From the NCBI GenBank assembly GCA_963664715.2, contig CAXXUY010000012.1, positions 1-64,000 on the forward strand: a stretch of DNA of 64,000 nucleotides. Reading direction: 5' to 3'. The notes under the pieces were generated by a model that saw only the letters and a program-made list of their open reading frames with translations, ran no database searches and was not told where the DNA came from. This document shows positions 8,831-17,399 of this stretch, piece by piece. Made by a program: the position numbers and the translations under genes. Position 1 is the stretch's first letter. Every line of letters begins with the position of its first letter. The stretch is from JAPOXR01 sp963664715 (GTDB lineage: Bacteria > Pseudomonadota > Alphaproteobacteria > Rhodobacterales > Rhodobacteraceae).

Positions 8831-9676
8831 ATGCGCTCCCTGAAGATCTACACTTCGCTTTGGGCGATGCAGCCGCATGACCAGCACGGGATTGTCCTGG
8901 AACACGAAGCAATCTGCGAAATGGTCGCTGCGGCCGGATATCACGGCCTTGCCATCGACCTGGGGGCAGCAGATGTCGAACAGGCTCTGGCGATACGACC
9001 CTATATCGAAAAATACGGATTGACGCCTCTCATAGTTGCATTTCCCGCGACGGTGTCGGGTCTGCGCGAGACGCTGCACATGGCGAAGGACTTCAATTCA
9101 CCTTTCGTGGATGTCATCGGCCAGGTTTGTCCGCTAACTGTTGAAGGAATGATCCCGGTCATTCGTGCATGGAATGACATGGCTGACGACGTTGGTATTC
9201 CGATCCAGTTCGAGACGCACAGAAACTGCATCACCAACGATCTCTATTCGACGCTTTGTCTGTTGGACGCTGTTCCCGAAATGCGTTTGTGCGCGGATTT
9301 GTCCCACTACATTGTTGACAGGGAGCCAAAGCTGCCTCTGTCGGATCTGGAACACCAGCATTTTGCCAGGATCCTTGCGAGGTCCGACAGCTTTCAGGGA
9401 CGGGTTGCCAGCCGACAACAGATCCAGATCCAGATCGAGTTTCCGCAACATCGCAAATGGATTGATCTCTTCAAGGATTTCTGGCGGGCAGGGCTTGCTG
9501 GCTGGCGATCCCGGAACAGTTGCGGCGACTGTCTCTTCCTCTGTGAACTCGGACCGCCCGAATATGCCATGACCGATCACAACGGGCGGGAACTCTCCAA
9601 TCGCTGGGAAGAAGCATTGACGATCAAGTCATGGATCGAAGCCATCTGGGCAGATCTCGAGGCAGCAGGACAGTGA
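8831..9676 (+). CDS. Sugar phosphate isomerase/epimerase-like TIM-barrel protein
   Basis: About 281 residues with the pattern of the xylose isomerase-like TIM-barrel family (AP endonuclease 2 fold). Likely metal ligands sit in IQFETHRN (E and H), LCADLSHYI (D and H) and CELGPPEYA (E). The ATG at 8831 is five bases after the desaturase and has GGGTAGGCG as a possible ribosome-binding site. The substrate is unknown; the family includes isomerases and epimerases of sugars and polyols, but some members have other roles. Its tight coupling to a desaturase gene is unusual for a sugar enzyme. Confidence 0.75.
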   Translation: MRSLKIYTSLWAMQPHDQHGIVLEHEAICEMVAAAGYHGLAIDLGAADVEQALAIRPYIEKYGLTPLIVAFPATVSGLRETLHMAKDFNSPFVDVIGQVCPLTVEGMIPVIRAWNDMADDVGIPIQFETHRNCITNDLYSTLCLLDAVPEMRLCADLSHYIVDREPKLPLSDLEHQHFARILARSDSFQGRVASRQQIQIQIEFPQHRKWIDLFKDFWRAGLAGWRSRNSCGDCLFLCELGPPEYAMTDHNGRELSNRWEEALTIKSWIEAIWADLEAAGQ

Positions 9677-9731
9677 ACAGGAGAAACCCTCCGGAGCCTG
9701 CCAGGCGCAATTCGCTGGATCCATTATGCCG

Positions 9732-9745
9732 ATAATATATATTAT
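9732..9745. promoter_or_regulatory. AT-rich 14-bp perfect palindrome upstream of aroQ
   Basis: ATAATATATATTAT reads the same on both strands and lies in an AT-rich patch (9730-9760) within the 194-base gap before aroQ. It could be an operator or overlap a -10 element. There is no further evidence of a partner protein. Confidence 0.3.
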
Positions 9746-9870
9746 GTTAAATAATATCCAGATGACTGCTTGTCATTCCCGGCCTCCAAAATCATTGCCG
9801 AAGAACTGCCACGGAATTCCAATGCAGTCAGAACCATGTTATTGTTCAGTGAATTACGAGAGGTACTGAA

Positions 9871-10311
9871 ATGGTTTCGATTCTGATTTTGAACGGTCCG
9901 AACCTTAACCTGCTGGGTCGTCGTGAGCCCGAACTCTACGGTGAAGCCAGCCTGGAACACATTGAAAAGATCTGCTGCGAACACGCAGTTGAACTCGGTG
10001 TCAGAATCTCCTTCCTGCAGTCCAATCACGAAGGAGAACTCGTCGAGAGCATTCAGTCAGCGCAGGAGGATCACGATGGCCTGATATTCAATGCGGCTGC
10101 ATACACGCACACGTCGGTAGCGCTCGCCGATGCGATTAGAGCAGTCGACATTCCGACAATTGAAGTTCACCTGTCAAACATCTACGCTCGAGAGGCCTAC
10201 CGCCAACACTCATTCATCGCACCCGTCGCAGTCGGTTCAATCTGCGGCTTCGGATCCCGGGGATACGTTCTGGCCCTGGACGCCATGACATCTCTACTCA
10301 ACAGCAGTTGA
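9871..10311 (+). CDS. aroQ: Type II 3-dehydroquinate dehydratase
   Basis: Third step of the shikimate pathway: 3-dehydroquinate to 3-dehydroshikimate, by the dodecameric type II enzyme. At 146 residues it shows the family motifs ILNGPNLNLLGRREPELYG at the start (with the catalytic loop arginine and tyrosine), FLQSNHEGELV, FNAAAYTHTSVALADAI and VHLSNIYAREAYRQHS (catalytic His region), then VGSICGFGSRGY. The ATG at 9871 follows GAGAGG at a good distance. It has its own upstream gap, so it is probably transcribed singly. Confidence 0.97.
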   Translation: MVSILILNGPNLNLLGRREPELYGEASLEHIEKICCEHAVELGVRISFLQSNHEGELVESIQSAQEDHDGLIFNAAAYTHTSVALADAIRAVDIPTIEVHLSNIYAREAYRQHSFIAPVAVGSICGFGSRGYVLALDAMTSLLNSS

Positions 10312-10312
10312 A

Positions 10313-10333
10313 TGCCATTCACTTCGAATGGCA
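10313..10333. terminator. Hairpin between convergent aroQ and tsf
   Basis: TGCCATTC (10313-10320) pairs perfectly with GAATGGCA (10326-10333) around a five-base loop. A second short repeat, GCAAGG...CCTTGC, follows. Neither strand has a T-run after the stem, so if it stops transcription it is not a classic intrinsic terminator. Its position just after the aroQ stop and downstream of tsf suggests a role for both. Confidence 0.4.
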
Positions 10334-10422
10334 AGGAGGCACCTTGCTTCGGCGACGAGGATCACGGTTCCCCATGTAAGTGACCCCCGGACGGATCTTT
10401 CGTGAAATCCCGCTCGGTTCCG

Positions 10423-11253
10423 CTACTGTTCCTGAACCTCGCCGACTTTCAGATAAGCAAAGTCCAGGACTTCGCCACCCGCCTGCTCGACCGCTTCACC
10501 AACCGAAACATCCGGGTCGATGACATATTTCTGTTTAAGGAGCGTTTCGTTCGAGTAGAATTTCCGGAGGCCTCCACTGACGATCTTCTCGACGATGTGA
10601 TCCGGTTTGCCGGATTCGACGGCCATCTTGGTCAACAACGTCCTTTCCCTTTCGACCCGTTCAGCCGGGGCGTCATTCTCGGAAAGCGAAATTGGGCGTG
10701 CTGCTGCGACATGCATCGCAATCTTCCTCCCTGCATCCTCAGCCAGACCGCGCGCGGCAACAAGAGTGCCAATCTTGCCGGCGCCTTCAATGACCTGATT
10801 GTGGACGTAACCATGAACCGACGTGCCTGCCACCTTTTTCAGGTTTCGAATTACAAGGTTTTCCCGAAGCTTAGCGATCTTTTCGGTCAGCTTGTCCTCG
10901 ACGGTGGATCCGTTGAGCTCGGCCTTCAAGAGCGATTGCACATCGTCGACCGCAACGGCCACCCTGCAGACTTCCAGGACGAATTCGGCGAATTCAGGAT
11001 TCCTGGCCGCAAAGTCGGTTTCGGAATTGACTTCCACGAGCACACCAACTCCATTGTCGATAAAGAGGCCGATCAGGCCTTCGCCCGCAGCCCGGTCCGC
11101 CTTTCCTGCAGCCTTTGCCTTCCCCTTGAGGCGAAGCCAGTCCACAGCAGCAGTCATGTCGCCCTCATTCTGGCTGAGTGCTTCTTTCGCGTCCATCAGG
11201 CCAGCACCAGTCTGATCGCGAAGTTGCTTGATCATTGCCGTTGTAATTTCCAT
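10423..11253 (-). CDS. tsf: Elongation factor Ts
   Basis: Guanine-nucleotide exchange factor for EF-Tu in the cytoplasm. The 276 residues start with MEITTAMIKQLRDQTGAGLM, the classic N-terminal UBA-like motif, followed by DAKEAL. The core has NSETDFAARNPEF and the C-terminal part has QKYVIDPDVSVGEAV. The chosen ATG at 11253 has GAGG eight bases upstream; an open frame extends 13 codons further but lacks homology. It is the second gene after rpsB, the universal bacterial pair, with about 247 bases between them. Confidence 0.97.
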   Translation of the reverse strand: MEITTAMIKQLRDQTGAGLMDAKEALSQNEGDMTAAVDWLRLKGKAKAAGKADRAAGEGLIGLFIDNGVGVLVEVNSETDFAARNPEFAEFVLEVCRVAVAVDDVQSLLKAELNGSTVEDKLTEKIAKLRENLVIRNLKKVAGTSVHGYVHNQVIEGAGKIGTLVAARGLAEDAGRKIAMHVAAARPISLSENDAPAERVERERTLLTKMAVESGKPDHIVEKIVSGGLRKFYSNETLLKQKYVIDPDVSVGEAVEQAGGEVLDFAYLKVGEVQEQ

Positions 11254-11500
11254 TTGAGTTACCTCGTTGACTATCTCTTGCATCCTGGGCATTGCCGGTT
11301 CGCGTCAATTATGGCCGAAGCTGACCAGCTTCAGCCTCGAATCTTGCCCGGTCTCATCAGTTCTTCATCAAGCCCAGCTCAGGGCACCGTCATCCGGGGT
11401 TATGTACACCTCAGAATTTGCCGGGCCAGTCCAGACAAGACCTTCAAGCTGTCACCATTCAACAACGTGAGGTTGTCGTCCTAACCAATAGACCGCAAAC

Positions 11501-12541
11501 CTAGTTTCCGGATTGTGCTGCAGACGCCTTGCTGTCTGCCTCGCCGACAGGCGTCTCATCTCCTTCACTATCCTGGCCCTTATCCTTGCCACTTGTAACA
11601 GGTTCGGGCTGCAATTCCGGCTGACTGTCAGTTTTCTCCACAACTTCCGGCGAACCCGCGGCAGCTGTCACGTTGTCAACCTGGTCCCCGGATCCCGAAT
11701 TGTCTCCATCCACCGCAGCTTCATCCTGGGCACTGCCCCCTTCCCCTTCGCCACCAGCACTCGCTTCCGAAGTCGCTTCGGCGACCGCCTTTCCGTTTAC
11801 GGCCTGGCGATCGCTTTCGGACATTTCACCCGGGTCTTCGCCTTTCTCACTCATTTCCTGCTGCAATCCGCCTAGCGCGGCCCTGGCAAAGAGGTCGCAG
11901 TAGAGGTTTATTGCACGTGACGCGTCGTCGTTTCCCGGGACAAGAAAATTGACCCCATCAGGCGAGCAGTTGGTATCCACGATTGCCACCACGGGAATTC
12001 CCAACTTCTTCGCTTCGGCGACCGCGATTGCCTCCTTCTTCACATCGACAACAAACAACATGTCGGGCAGGCTCTTCATGTCCCTGATGCCACCCAACGA
12101 AGCCTGAAGCTTCGACTGCTCGCGCGTGAGGCCCAGAAGTTCTCTCTTGGTCAGGCCTTCCACTCTCCCTTCCAGCCGTTCATCGATCGCCTTCAATCTG
12201 TCGATCGAATTAGAAACGGTATGCCAGTTGGTGAGAGTTCCACCAAGCCATCGCTGGTTTATGTAGAATTGTGCGCAGCGAACTGCTGCATCGGAGACAG
12301 GTTTCTGCGCCTGCCTCTTGGTTCCGACGAACAGGACACTCCCTCCCTTGGCAACAGTCTCGAACATTGCCTGCAATGCAGCATCAAGCATCGGTATTGT
12401 TTTGGTAAGATCAATGATGTGGATTCCATTTCTCTTGCTGTGAATGAACTCGCCCATCAGCGGGTTCCAGCGATGGGACTGGTGCCCGTAATGGACGCCA
12501 CATTCGATCAGTTGACGCATTGTGAAATCAGGGAGTGACAT
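11501..12541 (-). CDS. rpsB: 30S ribosomal protein S2 with long acidic C-terminal extension
   Basis: Residues 1-230 match S2 throughout: MRQLIECGVHYGHQSHRWNP, FVGTKRQAQ, NQRWLGGTLTNW, GGIRDMKSLPD, VVAIVDTNCSPDGVNFLVPGND. S2 binds late on the 30S head-body junction and helps hold S1. The remaining about 116 residues (231-346) are low complexity: rich in E, D, G, S, A and Q with almost no large hydrophobic or aromatic residues, so probably disordered. Usual S2 is about 240-260 residues; some alphaproteobacteria have extensions. The ATG at 12541 was chosen because MSLPDFTMRQL matches the family N-terminus. Confidence 0.96.
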   Translation of the reverse strand: MSLPDFTMRQLIECGVHYGHQSHRWNPLMGEFIHSKRNGIHIIDLTKTIPMLDAALQAMFETVAKGGSVLFVGTKRQAQKPVSDAAVRCAQFYINQRWLGGTLTNWHTVSNSIDRLKAIDERLEGRVEGLTKRELLGLTREQSKLQASLGGIRDMKSLPDMLFVVDVKKEAIAVAEAKKLGIPVVAIVDTNCSPDGVNFLVPGNDDASRAINLYCDLFARAALGGLQQEMSEKGEDPGEMSESDRQAVNGKAVAEATSEASAGGEGEGGSAQDEAAVDGDNSGSGDQVDNVTAAAGSPEVVEKTDSQPELQPEPVTSGKDKGQDSEGDETPVGEADSKASAAQSGN

Positions 12542-12898
12542 GGTCTTCCTTTCCGGTTTAGGCCTCGGCGGGAGTTCAGAACGAGTCCAACCGGTTGGCG
12601 CCGCCTTCTCTCGAAGCGGATAGCCTTCTCCCGCCTGTGAATTGCCGCAGGTCAATACAAAAACCGATCAAGTCTGACAAGGCGAATGTTGTCGACAGTC
12701 ATCCTCCTGCGCATGTCGCTTAACTCTAGCAGTCTCCGAACCCGTTTTCTTGGCGACTGACCGGGTTCATTTCTGTCGCTGACTTGTCAACTCGACAGCG
12801 GCAGCCCACAGCTGGCCGCTTGCAACCGGGGAGTGTCAAAAAGGAAGATTTGGATTTGGCCGTTCTTTTGATAAGGTCAATGTCCCCGACTGGGGACA
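12542..12898. other. Divergent intergenic region between rpsB and the DUF502 gene
   Basis: No gene seen. On the minus strand TTGTCA (12680-12675) and TATTGA (12657-12652) are 17 bases apart and may be the rpsB promoter, leaving a leader of about 100 bases. On the plus strand, TGTCCCC (12881-12887) and GGGGACA (12892-12898) form a perfect 7-bp inverted repeat directly before the DUF502 start, overlapping its ribosome-binding region. Confidence 0.45.
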
Positions 12899-13615
12899 GT
12901 GACCATTGGATTGCAGAGCTTCAACTTGAACAAGGCTGCGGAACCGGAACCGAAACGCAGGCGTTTCTCACTTTGGTTGGCCCTCAGGGCAAACTTCTTG
13001 ACCGGCCTCGTCGTCGTCGCGCCGGTTGGATTGACCGTCTATCTAGTCTGGACAGCCATCGGCATCATCGATTCCTGGGTGCTTCCGCTGATCCCCAAGC
13101 AATACCAGCCTGCGACCTATATCGGTATAGACATTCATGGCTTCGGTCTCGCGATCTTCCTCATTTTCATCATCATTGTCGGTTACTTTGCGAAGGGGCT
13201 TATCGGCCGTTGGATTCTTGGTTGGGGTGAGTCTGCGGTCGCAAGGATGCCAATTGTCAGGTCCGTGTACCGCGGCCTGAAGCAGATTGCAGAAGCTGTG
13301 GTCAATCAGTCGGACAGGACTTTCGACAAGGTCTGCCTTATCGAGTACCCGCGAAAGGGATTATGGGCCATAGCGTTCTACTCAAACGACGCCCAGGGTG
13401 AAGTAAGGGACAGTACGAGTAGTGCCGGCCCGGTCATCAGCGTCTTTCTTCCAACGACACCCAATCCAACCTCCGGCTTTCTGCTTTTCGTTCCCGAGAG
13501 GGATGTCATCTACCTCGAGATGTCTGTGGAAGATGCCGCCAAGTTGGTCATATCCGCCGGACTCGTCTACCCGGCGCACGAGCATATCAAACAGCTTGAA
13601 ACCACCGCGTCATGA
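12899..13615 (+). CDS. DUF502 membrane protein
   Basis: About 238 residues. A charged N-terminus (KRRRFS) leads into two membrane segments (near residues 30-55 and 80-100), with the motif VAPVGLTVYLVW typical of DUF502. It is followed by a soluble domain containing ARMPIVRSVYRGLKQI and VFLPTTPNPTSGFLLFVPE, the most conserved stretches of the family. The function is not established. The start is GTG at 12899 with GGGGACA upstream; that site lies in an inverted repeat and could be masked in RNA. The gene stands alone, divergent from rpsB. Confidence 0.88.
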   Translation: MTIGLQSFNLNKAAEPEPKRRRFSLWLALRANFLTGLVVVAPVGLTVYLVWTAIGIIDSWVLPLIPKQYQPATYIGIDIHGFGLAIFLIFIIIVGYFAKGLIGRWILGWGESAVARMPIVRSVYRGLKQIAEAVVNQSDRTFDKVCLIEYPRKGLWAIAFYSNDAQGEVRDSTSSAGPVISVFLPTTPNPTSGFLLFVPERDVIYLEMSVEDAAKLVISAGLVYPAHEHIKQLETTAS

Positions 13616-13800
13616 GGCTTGGTCACCTGAAGGTTCAATCGCGGTCCAAGACTTCGTTGCACATATCCAACGCGACCAAGCTCCAGCCAGGTTGAATCGG
13701 GACAGCAGTTGCCCGCACAAGGCCCTCGACCATATGCGGGCAACAATCCTGATTAATGGCGGCTCCCTGCACCCGCTTTCCGTCAGGTGCAGGATACCCG

Positions 13801-15618
13801 TTACTCTTCGTACCACCACACGTCTGGCTGGAACCCGATCCAGTCGCCGTAGATCGGAATCGCATCCGGGAAATTCAATTCCTTCCGGTGCGCGATCCTG
13901 GAGTGATCACTGTACCAGGCGGGAATGACGAATCTTCCGGTGGTCAAGACCCGATCAAGAGCGCGGACTGCGGCAACGAAATCTTCCCTGTCCCGGGCTG
14001 CCAGCATGCTGTCGATCATGGCATCAATTGCGGGATTGTTCACTCCCATCCAGTTTCTGCTGCCCGGGGTATCAATCCCTTCGCCCCCCCAATAGAGCCG
14101 TTGTTCGTTGCCGGGACTGAGCGACATCCCGCGGGTGTACCAGGCCATGTCAAAATCATAGGCAGTGGTTCTTTCCTTGTACTGCGCACTATCGATAATC
14201 ACGATTTCGACATCAATTCCCAGTCTTTCCAGTGACTCGGAATAGATATTTGCAATCGAAATCGTATCTGACGAACCCTGGACCAGCAGTATCTCGAATT
14301 CAAAGGCCTGACCGTCGGAGTTCTTCAGTTTCCCGTCATCATCAACAGTCCAGCCTGCCTGGCCAAAAAGATCCAAGGCAGCGCTGATGTTTTTTCGGTT
14401 TCTTTCCGAGCCGTCCGATACAGGCAATTCGTATCCCTCCAGGGCACCCGGCAGCAGATGATCCCCATAGGCTTCCAGAAATTCCCTGACCCTGCCTTCT
14501 GCCGGACCAGGGCGCATGCCAAGTGACGAATTGGAAAAGTAGGACGTGATGCGCGGTGGTATGCCGTCATTCAGCGTGCTGTTGATGAACTCAAAGTTGA
14601 ACGCGTGGATCAACGCCTCGCGAACTCTCCAGTCCTGAAATGCCTCACGGCGAGTGTTCATGACGAAACCGCGAATGCCCGAAGGGCGGCTGTGAGGTAT
14701 GGTTGATTTCACGATGTCGCCGGCAGCAACCGCAGGAAAGTCATATGCGCTCTCCCACTTTGCCGCGTTCCACTCCCGGAATGTGGTGAATTCGCCGGCC
14801 TTGAATGCCTCGAATACAACACCGGCATCACCAAAGTACTCGTATCGCATTTCATCGAAGTTGTGTCGCCCCCTGTTGAAGCCAAGCTCCCTGCCCCAGT
14901 AATCCGGATTTCTCTTGAGGACGAAATACCGGCCCGTATCAAATTCAGACAGGACATACGGACCACTTCCGATCGGAATGTCGAGTGAACTTACGTCAAA
15001 CTCCTTTCCTTCCCATTGCGCTTTCTGCAGCACTGATCTCAGCCCCAGTATGAGCGGCAGTTCCCGATCAACTGTGTTGAACGTAAACCTGACCGAGCGC
15101 TCACCGGTCTGCGTCATTTCCTTGATCTTGTTCCAGGCAGTCCTGTAGCGAGGATGGCCTTTCGTTCCCAGGATCTCGAAGGACCACATCAGGTCTTCAA
15201 CCGTGACTGGCGACCCATCGGAAAACCTGGCCTCCTCCCGCAGAGTGAACTCGACCCAGGTTCGCTCCTCATTTGTTTCGATGCTCTCGGCCAGAAGTCC
15301 ATAGAGTGAAAATGGTTCGTCCCAATTTCGTCCCATCAGAGGTTCGTAAACTTGACTTCTGATGCTCCACGGAGCTCGCCCTTTCACGATCCAAGCATTC
15401 AGCGAATCGAATGTTCCGGCTGAACCGAATACGATTTTCCCTCCCTTTGGTGCATCAGGATTCACATACGGAAGCGCAGTGTAGCCATCCGGCAAAACCG
15501 GATCGCCGTACATCGCGATTCCATGCTGGGGCTCCGCGGAAAGCAGACCCGATTGAGCGACGATCGCCGCGGTTGCCAGTATTGTGGAAATGGCTTTCCG
15601 TGATCGAGTTAGTAACAT
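13801..15618 (-). CDS. YejA-like peptide ABC transporter substrate-binding protein
   Basis: About 605 residues, the size of the SBP_bac_5 family. A signal peptide fits the start at 15618 (basic LLTRSRK, hydrophobic stretch, cut near LLSA-EP), so the protein is periplasmic. HGIAMYGDPVLPDGYTALPY and NPDAPKGGKIVFG are typical of YejA-type oligopeptide or microcin C-binding proteins. Further family sequence is EARFSDGSPVTVEDLMWSFE and SSLGMRPG. No permease or ATPase genes lie beside it; they may be elsewhere or the protein may be an orphan. ATG codons at 15645 and 15681 are possible but would put extra residues ahead of the signal peptide. Confidence 0.85.
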   Translation of the reverse strand: MLLTRSRKAISTILATAAIVAQSGLLSAEPQHGIAMYGDPVLPDGYTALPYVNPDAPKGGKIVFGSAGTFDSLNAWIVKGRAPWSIRSQVYEPLMGRNWDEPFSLYGLLAESIETNEERTWVEFTLREEARFSDGSPVTVEDLMWSFEILGTKGHPRYRTAWNKIKEMTQTGERSVRFTFNTVDRELPLILGLRSVLQKAQWEGKEFDVSSLDIPIGSGPYVLSEFDTGRYFVLKRNPDYWGRELGFNRGRHNFDEMRYEYFGDAGVVFEAFKAGEFTTFREWNAAKWESAYDFPAVAAGDIVKSTIPHSRPSGIRGFVMNTRREAFQDWRVREALIHAFNFEFINSTLNDGIPPRITSYFSNSSLGMRPGPAEGRVREFLEAYGDHLLPGALEGYELPVSDGSERNRKNISAALDLFGQAGWTVDDDGKLKNSDGQAFEFEILLVQGSSDTISIANIYSESLERLGIDVEIVIIDSAQYKERTTAYDFDMAWYTRGMSLSPGNEQRLYWGGEGIDTPGSRNWMGVNNPAIDAMIDSMLAARDREDFVAAVRALDRVLTTGRFVIPAWYSDHSRIAHRKELNFPDAIPIYGDWIGFQPDVWWYEE

Positions 15619-15674
15619 TTGCGCAACATCTCCAAAGGGAATCATGAAAATGATCATCCTTGCTCGGACTCGGC

Positions 15675-15784
15675 TTGGCAATACTAATTTTGCGAACTAA
15701 AGAAACATCACTGCTCGATAGGTTTCTTGCCTGTACGAAACCTGCCTCAAAAACTTTAGCGCCCGCTTCGGCGGGCGTTTTTTT
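15675..15784 (+). ncRNA. Candidate intergenic small RNA
   Basis: TTGGCA (15675-15680), 17 bases, then TAAAGA (15698-15703) could be a promoter, giving an RNA from about 15711. That RNA would have a first stem AGGTTTC/GAAACCT (15719-15725 with 15737-15743), a linker with GCCTC, and a strong terminator stem with TTCG loop followed by seven T. No plus-strand gene lies upstream for about 2 kb, so the terminator needs a short transcript of its own. No known family was recognised; the -10 match is weak. Confidence 0.45.
15760..15784 (+). terminator. Intrinsic terminator
   Basis: CGCCCGC (15760-15766), loop TTCG, GCGGGCG (15771-15777), then seven T. This perfect 7-bp GC-rich stem with a T-run points to the plus strand. 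Confidence 0.88.
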
Positions 15785-16686
15785 GTGCCAGCCCAAATTA
15801 TTGTGCATCTGCAGCATTGATTCGGTCAACGATTTCTTATTTATAATCAATGTGTTAGAGGCTCGCCAGCCGATCTTCAGTCCAATTGCGCTTCAAACTG
15901 GCTCCCCTGAATATATTTAGTAGTTATCATGTGTTCACTAAACTAAACAAACCTGCCTTCGAGTTGATTGGGCCGGAATTGGGTCGAATCGACATTTGTT
16001 AAGTGCCGGAACACGAGGACTGAAGATCGGGGTGGCCCGGGAGATGCTTGTGCCAGAAATCGATCGGTGACGGGGATTCTTTGTTCCCCTCTCCTCCCTC
16101 GAAATTTGGGGCTGCGAGACCGGAATGACCTTGGGTCAGTCCGGGAACCGGTTTCGTCTGAAGCAGATCTGTCAAATTCGGCAAACAATTTTCCGAATTC
16201 GGCCAGGCGCGGGATTGCCAGACGGGTTCATCAGGGCATGAGGTCGATTTCCGACCAGCGGACTGTGGCCGCGGTTGCAGAAAGCTCCAGCAACTCGCCA
16301 GGCTCATCAGATCATCACGGGATGCCGAACTCTGCCGTCACCGCCCGGCCCGGCCGGCCGCGTCCCGAACCGCGCGATCTGGCCAATTCCGCAACACTCG
16401 CGTTTCGCTCTTCGGGGTCGACCCCGGGTCAGTGCACTTTCGAGTCCCGCCGCTCGCAGACCCCGGCACAACCCCATTGAGCCAGCAAAAGGCGAGATTC
16501 AATTCTCGATGCGTCCAGCCGCGGAGACTGCCAGTATTGAGGCATCCAGAAGAACGCATCCTGAGTCTTGATGCTGTCTGGACCCGCTTCCACCCACGGC
16601 AGATGGAGGAGTTTGCTGCCGGTCTTTGCGGCAAAGTCCGGTCAGAGAATTGATCCTGTACCGCAGGCAGCATATTAGATGCCGAC
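15785..16686. other. Long intergenic region, no convincing gene
   Basis: About 900 bases. Open frames here are Arg/Ser/Pro-rich and look like chance products. Visible structure: an AT-rich stretch near 15835-15950; an imperfect palindrome at 16120-16144 (CCGGA, TGACC / GGTCA, TCCGG); and a hairpin AATTCGG (16175-16181) with CCGAATT (16193-16199). A minus-strand frame across 16338-16736 resembles nothing I can name. The region may be decayed sequence. Confidence 0.5.
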
Positions 16687-17376
16687 ATGGAACACTGCCA
16701 GGAAGACGGGTCTGCGGTGAAAACCGTTCTCAACATTGACGCCTACTTTGATCCGGTCTGTCCGTGGTGCTACATCGGCAAGTCCAGACTGGATCGATCA
16801 ATTGGCAAGTTGCCCGATGGAAGTGTCTCGACGCAATGGCATCCATTCCTTTTGAATCCTGACATTCCCGATGATGGCGTCGACCGCAGGTCCTATCTCC
16901 AGTGGAAATTTGGAGGCGTCCAAGGAGCGTTGTCCGCCTACAAGCCCATAATCGATGCAGCCGACATGGATGGCCTGGAATTCAACCCGGAGAAGATAAC
17001 GAGGACACCCAGCACTCTGAACGCCCACCGGCTGTTGATCTGGGCGCGTATTGAGGGACTGGATGTTGCCCGACTGGTTGACGAACTGTTCTCCGCCTAC
17101 TTTTGCAAAGGCCTCGACATCGGCCGGACATCGGTCCTGATGGCCATTGCAGGAGAGTGTGGAATGAACACTGCTCTGGCTGGCAGGCTTCTTGAATTGG
17201 CTGACAACAGGGACACTGTGATATCGTCGAGCGAAAGGGCAAGAAGGAGAGGCATTTGTTCGATACCCTGCTTCATTCTTGATGAATCCTATGTCGTGCA
17301 CGGAGCGCAGTCGTCGGCAACCTGGGATGGAATCCTGGGCCAACACATCCGTGCAGGGGAGTCAGTGGCTGAATAA
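16687..17376 (+). CDS. DsbA/FrnE-like thioredoxin-fold oxidoreductase
   Basis: About 229 residues. The N-terminal thioredoxin strand leads into FDPVCPWCYIGKSRLD, with the active-site pair C25-C28 and the YIGK/R continuation typical of FrnE-type DsbA family proteins. The helical insertion follows, and the cis-proline region reads CSIPCFIL. There is no signal peptide, so it is cytoplasmic, as expected for FrnE; a disulfide isomerase or detoxification role is known for some relatives. An extra cysteine directly after the cis-proline (IPC instead of the more usual V-P-T/A) is notable. It is convergent with mfd. Confidence 0.85.
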   Translation: MEHCQEDGSAVKTVLNIDAYFDPVCPWCYIGKSRLDRSIGKLPDGSVSTQWHPFLLNPDIPDDGVDRRSYLQWKFGGVQGALSAYKPIIDAADMDGLEFNPEKITRTPSTLNAHRLLIWARIEGLDVARLVDELFSAYFCKGLDIGRTSVLMAIAGECGMNTALAGRLLELADNRDTVISSSERARRRGICSIPCFILDESYVVHGAQSSATWDGILGQHIRAGESVAE

Positions 17377-17399
17377 CCGGTCTGGTTTCGAACTGGCTC

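Noticed and set aside
10402..11484. A 360-codon plus-strand open frame
   Set aside because: It lies wholly opposite tsf, whose protein sequence is unmistakable; the antisense frame has no recognisable domain.
16338..16736. A 132-codon minus-strand frame in the long gap
   Set aside because: It overlaps the start of the FrnE-like gene and has no recognisable domain; kept only as a note on the gap.
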